Source: Soonwooa sp032078105 (GTDB taxonomy: Bacteria > Bacteroidota > Bacteroidia > Flavobacteriales > Weeksellaceae). Taken from it: a stretch of 55,833 nucleotides of DNA. The notes under the pieces are model-generated. The model ran no database searches, was not told the origin of the DNA, and was given only the letters and a program-made list of their open reading frames with translations. The position numbers were made by a program, and so were the translations under genes. Positions 50,881-55,833 of this stretch are shown here, in pieces (positions within the stretch are counted from its first letter, which is position 1; the number at the start of each line of letters is the position of its first letter). The DNA is taken from NCBI GenBank assembly GCA_046269235.1, contig JBJZOS010000012.1, positions 1-55,833 of the forward strand. Reading direction: 5' to 3'.

Positions 50881-51077
50881 AAGAAATATTAAAAACTAGC
50901 ACTTACATATTTATGGTATTTTTATATAATAACGCCATTTTCTATTATAACGGTTTTTCAACACATCATTAATGGTTCAATGATTGTTATTAAAGTTTAT
51001 TTAGATGCTAACTGTCAGATTAATTTTTGGCTAATTCAGTTTAGTCGGACAAAACAGGACCGATATTGTGTGGCATC

Positions 51078-52502
51078 CTAATATCCTTTCCCCACATCCA
51101 AAATCTTCCCAACCGCCAATCTCATAATCTTATGCACCATCTGCAGCGGAGATTTAGGAATACTCAAAGGAATTCTAAAGCCCAGCTCTTTACTCACTCC
51201 GTTCATCAGATTTAATTTACTTAATTCTTGTATTCCTGAATTTTTGAGCACTTCTTGTTTAATTGGTGCTACAACATTTCCTGCCATAGATTTCCCTACA
51301 GATTTCAGCTTTGCCTTTATCTTTTTTGAATTTATACTTAAAGCTGCTCTCCGTTCCTTTTTCTGCTGGTTAAATTTTTCATAAGAACGAGTCCGTTGAA
51401 ATTGAAATTTCTGGTCAAAGCTCTGCTCTACTTTTTTGAAAAACTTGTCCCTGTTAAAACCAACGGCAATATTTTTATTGGCAACAGTTCCGCTTCGGTG
51501 GTTAGATAATGGCGAAATGGATTTTCGGTGCCTTTTGTTTGGACAGTTATCATAACGTGAAACAATAACATGCACATGATATTGCTGCCCTCCTTTTTTC
51601 ATCCCTTCTCGGATAACTTGTCCCGTAACTCGGTCTTTAAACAATCTTTTCTTTAAATCTTCAATTTCCTTCTTTACATCTTCACGGGTAGAATATCCAA
51701 GCTCGTTAATCCTTTTCTGAATCTTACGGTTTGCAATAACCCAATTATCATTTCCTTTGTAAGTACGTCTCTCTTCAACTTTTGCAAACCAGACTAGATC
51801 CGTTTCATTCATTTTTCTTTCTGAAAGATCTTTACCTAATTCTGCTGCTTTTTGCTCCCGAAGCTGTTGGTATTTTTCAGTATATCCAGAATCTTCGGAA
51901 GAAATTCCCTGATTTTGTAATTCGTTTTTTGCAAACTGGTTGATTTCTTTTTCCTCTTTTTGAGTTGGTAATTTCTCCGGATTGTTGTAAACATTTCTGT
52001 CAAAATTTTCAGCATAATTTTTCATCACATCTCTCGTATATTCACGAAGAGATTGATGCATCAAATCATTTTTGATGAGTTCTAAATATTTTTTACCCTC
52101 TTCAGTTTGGTTCAAAATATCTTGTTCTTTTTCTCCAATTCCTTTCGATTTTAACTCAAGATTTACGACTTCATTGAGGTGCTCAATTTCATCTTTTCCG
52201 GGCGAAATATTAAGCATAAAAAATTTGCTTTCATTCTGTTTTGAGCGGTTACTTAAGTTGCCATCAATTTTGTCGGAAGCTACACTTTTCGTAAAAAAGT
52301 TTTCCTCCCCATTTTCAGCATTCGTGAAAAATAAATTCTGATTTCCCAACTGTTCATCATCGACATAAAATTCTGAATTCTCATTTTCCTGAAAATCTTC
52401 AAGTTCAGATTCACGCCCAATATTTTCTTTGTCAAGATACTCTAAAATACCTTTTGAACTGGTAGAAATCCTTGGATCATGTTTTGTGAATGAAATATGC
52501 AT
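51078..52502 (-). CDS. Relaxase/mobilization protein (DUF5712 type)
   Basis: The 474-residue protein starts MHISFTKHDPRISTSSKGIL, like Bacteroidetes DUF5712/MobB-type relaxases. A histidine cluster GGQQYHVHVIVSRYD (~305-320; HxH plus a third His further on in RHRKSISPLSNHR) fits the metal-binding HUH site. Conserved RRTYKGNDNWVIANRKIQ lies at ~235-255. It would nick oriT and pilot the strand to the coupling protein. The start overlaps the stop of the accessory gene by 1 bp. The catalytic tyrosine cannot be fixed by eye. Confidence 0.82.
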   Translation of the reverse strand: MHISFTKHDPRISTSSKGILEYLDKENIGRESELEDFQENENSEFYVDDEQLGNQNLFFTNAENGEENFFTKSVASDKIDGNLSNRSKQNESKFFMLNISPGKDEIEHLNEVVNLELKSKGIGEKEQDILNQTEEGKKYLELIKNDLMHQSLREYTRDVMKNYAENFDRNVYNNPEKLPTQKEEKEINQFAKNELQNQGISSEDSGYTEKYQQLREQKAAELGKDLSERKMNETDLVWFAKVEERRTYKGNDNWVIANRKIQKRINELGYSTREDVKKEIEDLKKRLFKDRVTGQVIREGMKKGGQQYHVHVIVSRYDNCPNKRHRKSISPLSNHRSGTVANKNIAVGFNRDKFFKKVEQSFDQKFQFQRTRSYEKFNQQKKERRAALSINSKKIKAKLKSVGKSMAGNVVAPIKQEVLKNSGIQELSKLNLMNGVSKELGFRIPLSIPKSPLQMVHKIMRLAVGKILDVGKGY

Positions 52503-53077
52503 TAGCCAAAAATATTATCAAATTCATCTTTGCTTAAACTAGCCTCAAACTTACTCGAAAACGGATTTTTATTAGTCTGAAATTTTGATTGTAACAAATT
52601 AATCTTTTGTTGTAATTTTTCGTTTTCTTCTTCTAAAATGCTGTGAGATTTTGACAAACTTTCAAAGTCATCTTTTAGTTTTTCATCTGCCACATGCGTT
52701 GCAATTTTTAGAGCTTCATCTTTTGATTTTACTTCAGATTCTTGTTTGACATTTGATTTATTTAATAATGAAAAAAGTTCATCCATCTTATCATTCAAGT
52801 CAATGATTTTCGCAAAATACAGATCATTGTATTTTCCAAGTCTCTTATAAACTCCGTCTATTCTCGAATCCAGTTTACCCCGAAATTCAACCATGTCTTG
52901 TTTCAGAGAATCATTATCAAAACCAAATTTTTTGCTGTCGTTGTTTTTGTAGCTAATGAGCTCATTAATGAGCCTATCCATCGAGGTTATTTTGTAAATC
53001 TTCTTGAGATTTGTCAGATTAATGTGGGTAAGTTCTCCAACTACAATTTTCTTTATTTTGCCCTCATTTTTTTCCAT
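52502..53077 (-). CDS. BfmA/BtgA-like accessory mobilization protein
   Basis: This 191-residue protein has an N-terminal ~45-residue RHH-like region (VGELTHINLTNLKKIYKITS then MDRLINELISYK) followed by a long coiled coil (HSILEEENEKLQQKINLLQS) and a short C-terminal motif (SLSKDEFDNIFG). Accessory mobilization proteins paired with DUF5712 relaxases in Bacteroidetes have this layout and assist oriT recognition. It precedes the relaxase on one transcript, and a hairpin-rich candidate oriT lies upstream. Confidence 0.7.
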   Translation of the reverse strand: MEKNEGKIKKIVVGELTHINLTNLKKIYKITSMDRLINELISYKNNDSKKFGFDNDSLKQDMVEFRGKLDSRIDGVYKRLGKYNDLYFAKIIDLNDKMDELFSLLNKSNVKQESEVKSKDEALKIATHVADEKLKDDFESLSKSHSILEEENEKLQQKINLLQSKFQTNKNPFSSKFEASLSKDEFDNIFG

Positions 53078-53226
53078 TATAATAATTTTATTTAATTGAT
53101 TTATAATTGGTTATATTTTTTAATGACATATTTTTTGACATTAAATAAATAATAATTAAATTTATATAATTGATATTCAGTACGATGGCTTAAAAGCCTC
53201 GTTCCCTCTTGCTTTCCTTTCTATAC

Positions 53227-53360
53227 GCTTAAATTTAAGCATAAATTTATAATTAAGGGGATAATAATTTACAAAATTATTCCGCTTTTTTGTTTCTTTT
53301 TCGGGGGATTTTAGCTAAAATTCGCCGAAAAAGAAACCCCGATTTTTTTAAATCAGGGTT
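53227..53360. other. Candidate oriT: nested inverted repeats upstream of the mobilization genes
   Basis: The segment holds a perfect palindrome GCTTAAATTTAAGC (53227-53240). A long hairpin follows: GTTTCTTTTTCGG (53292-53304) with CCGAAAAAGAAAC (53325-53337) around the palindrome ATTTTAGCTAAAAT (53308-53321). A third hairpin, AACCCCGATTT..AAATCAGGGTT, lies at 53335-53360. Position directly upstream of the relaxase operon fits oriT. The last hairpin may also serve as the terminator of the ArdC gene. Apart from these hairpins I see nothing in 53078-53385. Confidence 0.5.
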
Positions 53361-53385
53361 AAAAAACTGCTAAATAGCTCTGAAG

Positions 53386-54342
53386 CTATTGCAAACTTTC
53401 AAGATACTTCTTTCCTCTTTTCGATTCTACAAATGCACTTCGTATTTTACTCGCGTTATCTTCATTATGCGAGCCCGCCCAACTTTTTAGATACCGTACG
53501 CTGTTAATAAATTCATCCGAAATTCCGAACTGCAGACAAAGCAACATCGAACCCATTTCGGCAACCAATTCTTCAAATGAATAGCTTTCTTTGTCATCAT
53601 GTCCTTTTAGATTCCTGTTCAGTCTGGTCGAGTGACCAGTCCAATGTAAAACCTCATGAAAAAGCGTGCTGTAATACTTTGATGCAGAAATAAAATATTG
53701 CTTTTTCGGAAGCATTACAAAATCTGATCTTGGGGTATAATAGGCGATTTCTTTCATTGAATATCTTAAAAGTAAATTTCCATTTTTGATAATGTTGTGA
53801 ATAAAAATTTCAGAATTTTCTAATTCAATAATTTCATTTGTTGGCTCGTTTTCTTCCTGGAAATTGATTTTTATTTCTTCTAAATTTTCAATCTGCTCAG
53901 AATTAAAAACGGTGTAATTTCTTACGCATGGAACTTTTACAATTTTCTTTTTTTCTTCATCATTCATCTTTTCTACCGTTTCATTTTTTAAGGTTTTTCC
54001 GGTTTCTTTATCTCTAAAAATGTAGGTGAAAAATTCAATTAAGCATCCTTTTGAACCTTTCTTTAATCTTCCGCCCGCTTTTACAATGCTGTTAAAAGTT
54101 GCGTATTTTGCTGATGAAAATTTCTTAATCATCGTATCTAAATACAAGGCTAAAATATTATATCCCTGATACCGGTTTCCCGAAAATAAATTGGATGGAT
54201 ATACGGCGCTCAAGTCGCTGTACATTTCCCAATCTTTAGCATTAACCTGGTCAAGGTTTTCTAAAATTCTTTCAATAAAAGTATCTGATTTTTTCTGAGT
54301 TTTAGGAGTTGAAACTGTTGGGCTTTCTTTAATTGCCTGCAT
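53386..54342 (-). CDS. ArdC-like antirestriction protein with zincin metallopeptidase domain
   Basis: The N-terminal ~140 residues match the ArdC ssDNA-binding domain (SDLSAVYPSNLFSGNRYQGY, then FNSIVKAGGRLKKGSKGCLI and CVRNYTVFNSEQIENL). The C-terminal zincin part has HEVLHWTGHSTRLNR (HEXXH at ~229-233) and YSFEELVAEMGSMLLCLQFG, supplying the Glu ligand. Related proteins such as ArdC and TraC-type proteins guard incoming single-stranded plasmid DNA and can counter restriction. At 318 residues it is complete. It lies between RadC-like and mobilization genes, as expected for an early-entry module. Confidence 0.88.
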   Translation of the reverse strand: MQAIKESPTVSTPKTQKKSDTFIERILENLDQVNAKDWEMYSDLSAVYPSNLFSGNRYQGYNILALYLDTMIKKFSSAKYATFNSIVKAGGRLKKGSKGCLIEFFTYIFRDKETGKTLKNETVEKMNDEEKKKIVKVPCVRNYTVFNSEQIENLEEIKINFQEENEPTNEIIELENSEIFIHNIIKNGNLLLRYSMKEIAYYTPRSDFVMLPKKQYFISASKYYSTLFHEVLHWTGHSTRLNRNLKGHDDKESYSFEELVAEMGSMLLCLQFGISDEFINSVRYLKSWAGSHNEDNASKIRSAFVESKRGKKYLESLQ

Positions 54343-54389
54343 AATATTTTTGATTTTAAATTGAATATGATTTTTTGAAAGGGCTCATT

Positions 54390-54833
54390 TTATAAAAGCC
54401 CTTCATCGCGAAATGATAAATATGAATCTGACGTGAGAATAATATGGTCGAGGAGTTTGAAGTCTAAAACCTTTGCCGCTTCTTCCATCTTTTTGGTGAT
54501 ATTAATATCTGCAGACGAGGGCGCCAAACTTCCTGATGGGTGATTATGGGAAACCACAATTGCACTGGCGTTGCACAATAAAGCACCTTGCATCACAATT
54601 CTAACATCTACCATCGTAGAAGAAATTCCGCATTCTGATATTTTTTTGATGCCTAAAACTTTATTCTTTTGGTCTAAATACAAGGCGTAAAAACTTTCTT
54701 TGTAGTCGATTTGTTCGCTGTCAAAATGCGCTCTGAAAACTTCAGATACTTCATAAGAATTGATGACCGTTTTCTCTGCATTTCCTTTTCTTGAATAGCT
54801 TAGTTTGATTTCGTTTACTACATTGTAATTCAT
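54390..54833 (-). CDS. RadC-like JAB-domain protein
   Basis: Residues ~25-147 form the JAMM/MPN domain of RadC-type proteins: GALLCNASAIVVSHNHPSGS with His96 and His98, and Asp109 in SSADI complete the HxHPSG..SxxD site. The N-terminal HhH part of chromosomal RadC is missing, as usual for plasmid and ICE versions (family DUF2466 short form). Such genes are frequent beside ardC-like genes on conjugative elements. The substrate is unknown; no role in DNA repair is shown for the family. Confidence 0.88.
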   Translation of the reverse strand: MNYNVVNEIKLSYSRKGNAEKTVINSYEVSEVFRAHFDSEQIDYKESFYALYLDQKNKVLGIKKISECGISSTMVDVRIVMQGALLCNASAIVVSHNHPSGSLAPSSADINITKKMEEAAKVLDFKLLDHIILTSDSYLSFRDEGLL

Positions 54834-54883
54834 CTGTTTTGCTCCGAGTACGGCGGAGGCTCGTTTTTCCCGTACTTAAACCA

Positions 54884-55051
54884 TTAATTAAAACCTGTGA
54901 TTTGCAGATTGAAGGAAATTTTGACTTTTTCTAAATCCTCATTCTTTTGAAGAATCGAAGACTGAACGAAGTTTAAAATTTCAATGAACTGCTTTGCATC
55001 TTGTGAGGTTTCTGACTTTTCTATGCAGATGTAACCATGGAGGAAAAGCAC
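54884..55051 (-). CDS. Possible small ORF, 55 aa
   Basis: With a GTG start at 55051 a frame encodes GYICIEKSETSQDAKQFIEI and then NEDLEKVKISFNLQITGFN before TAA. The downstream half looks protein-like, but there is no ATG, so it may be a remnant of a larger gene preceding the RadC-like gene. Confidence 0.3.
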   Translation of the reverse strand: MLFLHGYICIEKSETSQDAKQFIEILNFVQSSILQKNEDLEKVKISFNLQITGFN

Positions 55052-55108
55052 GAAAAAACTGAAATCAATGCCTTGAAATCAGTAAAAAATGAATATTGAT
55101 GAAGCCTG

Positions 55109-55164
55109 AAATCTATTTGTGGTGGGTTTGGGAAGCACCGCTTTCCGGATTCCCAAATAGATTT
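55109..55164. repeat. Inverted repeat with 11-bp arms
   Basis: AAATCTATTTG (55109-55119) and CAAATAGATTT (55154-55164) are perfect reverse complements, with a second nested pair TTTGGGAA/TTCCCAAA inside. It lies between the RadC gene and the cassette-type debris. It could be a terminator or an IS end. Confidence 0.45.
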
Positions 55165-55304
55165 TTTATGAAGAGATTGACGCCATACATTTGCTACAGA
55201 AAATCAGAGAAGACCTACGAGAGCAATAGCAGTTTTGAAATTGAAATGAGTTCTGGCTTTTTCAAAAGAAAGAGAGGTCGATAATAATTCCTTATTACGT
55301 ATAA

Positions 55305-55430
55305 TCTTTATATCAAATTTTAAAACACTTAATATCAACACTGTGCTATGACCTAACAAATTCAATAGAAGAATGGACTCCTTTTACACGGAATATTTTA
55401 ACAAAAAAAATTAAAGGTGGAAGTTGGTAA
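55305..55430 (+). pseudogene. C-terminal fragment of an unknown gene, ending at a palindromic site
   Basis: An open frame without a start encodes LCYDLTNSIEEWTPFTRNIL then TKKIKGGSW and TAA. Its stop lies only 5 bp before the repeat at 55436, the same arrangement as the intact genes before sites 1-3. It seems to be the tail of a lost cassette gene. Confidence 0.45.
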
Positions 55431-55435
55431 AAAAG

Positions 55436-55658
55436 GACTTCTGCTAACATTGTATTGCTAAAATGCGGGGTTGAATATTTAATAGAAAAACTTACCAAAA
55501 ATTACCTTTTCAGATTAAACTTGAAATTGTTCAAAAGTTAACCCACGGACAGATTTCTATCAATCATGCTGCTAAAACGTATGAAATATACAGATCAACA
55601 ATAGATTATTGGGTTAAAAAATTAGCTACTTTTAATTAAAAATCTATTGGTATGAGTA
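55436..55658 (+). repeat. 223-bp direct repeat, copy 2
   Basis: Second copy of the sequence at 3205-3427, same orientation, about 93% identical by eye. It again begins with a palindrome left arm (CTTCTGCTAACATTGTATTG, then AATGCGGGG) and continues as IS3-type OrfA (IEIVQ.. INHAAKTYEIYRSTIDYWVK). Confidence 0.75.
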
Positions 55659-55833
55659 AAGATCAAGAAATTAAAAAAATAAAAGAGAAAATCCAGGAAC
55701 TGGAGTTTGTGAAAGACTTCCAGCAGGACCTTATCCTTGATTTTGAAGAGATTGTGGGCAAGGAACTCTCAAAAAAGCATTTACCCAAAGACTTGATAAA
55801 AGAACTCGAGAAAAAGAAGAAAAACCGTTTAAA
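55652..55833 (+). CDS. IS3-type transposase component, runs off the window
   Basis: Starting at the ATG 55652 the frame encodes MSKDQEIKKIKEKIQELEFV and continues through DFQQDLILDFEEIVGKELSK to the window end. A short coiled-coil protein of this type follows the OrfA-like helix-turn-helix frame in IS3-family elements of Flavobacteriia and precedes the DDE transposase. In contrast to copy 1 it is not truncated here. The rest lies beyond the window, so I cannot say whether the element is intact. Confidence 0.6.
   Translation, partial: MSKDQEIKKIKEKIQELEFVKDFQQDLILDFEEIVGKELSKKHLPKDLIKELEKKKKNRL

Noticed and set aside
55096..55284. 62-codon plus-strand frame
   Set aside because: Most of its first half is the inverted repeat 55109-55164; the protein has no family-like features.

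Overview
This AT-rich 55.8 kb window reads as accessory DNA of a member of the Flavobacteriia, most likely the Chryseobacterium/Kaistella/Elizabethkingia group. The evidence is a Bacteroidetes-type conjugation operon (traE-F-G-I-J-K-M-N-O-Q order), a DUF5712 relaxase paired with a BfmA/BtgA-like protein, -7 elements of the form TAnnTTTG, and few Shine-Dalgarno sites. It carries its own replicon, so it is a conjugative plasmid, a plasmid cointegrate, or an integrated plasmid. The sequence alone does not decide between these.

Layout. (1) 1-3.4 kb: three unrelated genes (phospholipase D-TPR protein, DUF3800 protein, small membrane protein), each followed within 0-3 bp of its stop codon by a long palindromic spacer, like gene cassettes. 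(2) 3.4-7 kb: debris (IS3-type orfA remnant, alcohol dehydrogenase and SDR pseudogenes) mixed with ordinary genes (SRAP/YedK, DUF2383, a 51-residue membrane peptide). (3) 7.3-18.1 kb: defence genes, namely a 1,901-residue DUF4011-helicase-Vsr protein (Hhe type) and a complete ABC-three-component (ABC-3C) operon. The ABC-3C operon lies between an IS91-family remnant and copies of two repeats. (4) 18.4-25.4 kb: a type I restriction-modification operon hsdM-rhuM-hsdS-hsdR that looks richer in G+C than its surroundings. (5) 26.3-30.8 kb: the replicon, with six iterons at exact 21-bp spacing, a Rep_3 initiator, a Toprim primase-like protein, a ParB-like partner and ParA. The same 14-bp iteron recurs inside the coding sequences of the replicon operon. 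(6) 31.3-32.8 kb: a GNAT and a seven-TM LuxR-type regulator. (7) 33.3-43.8 kb: a type IV secretion/conjugation operon from coupling protein to an enlarged TraQ-like lipoprotein. (8) 44.5-46.7 kb: an AbiE toxin-antitoxin pair with two palindromic operators exactly 63 bp apart, and a serine resolvase. (9) 46.9-50.9 kb: three poorly known genes, one with an AlbA_2/Schlafen-like domain, facing a WYL regulator. (10) 51.1-54.8 kb: relaxase, accessory mobilization protein, a candidate oriT, an ArdC-like antirestriction metallopeptidase and a RadC-like protein. (11) 55.4-55.8 kb: a second copy of the palindrome-plus-IS3 repeat, in direct orientation 52.2 kb from the first.

How it fits together. The iteron/RepB/ParA module would maintain the element. 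The tra operon plus relaxase and oriT would transfer it, and ArdC and RadC would help it enter a restricting host. HsdRMS, Hhe, ABC-3C and AbiE are defence or addiction cargo. The most interesting structures are the palindromic cassette-like sites that follow defence-type genes, the iterons written into coding sequence (including one 15 kb away inside abiEii), the ABC-3C operon, and the AlbA_2 gene pair with a shared N-terminal domain.
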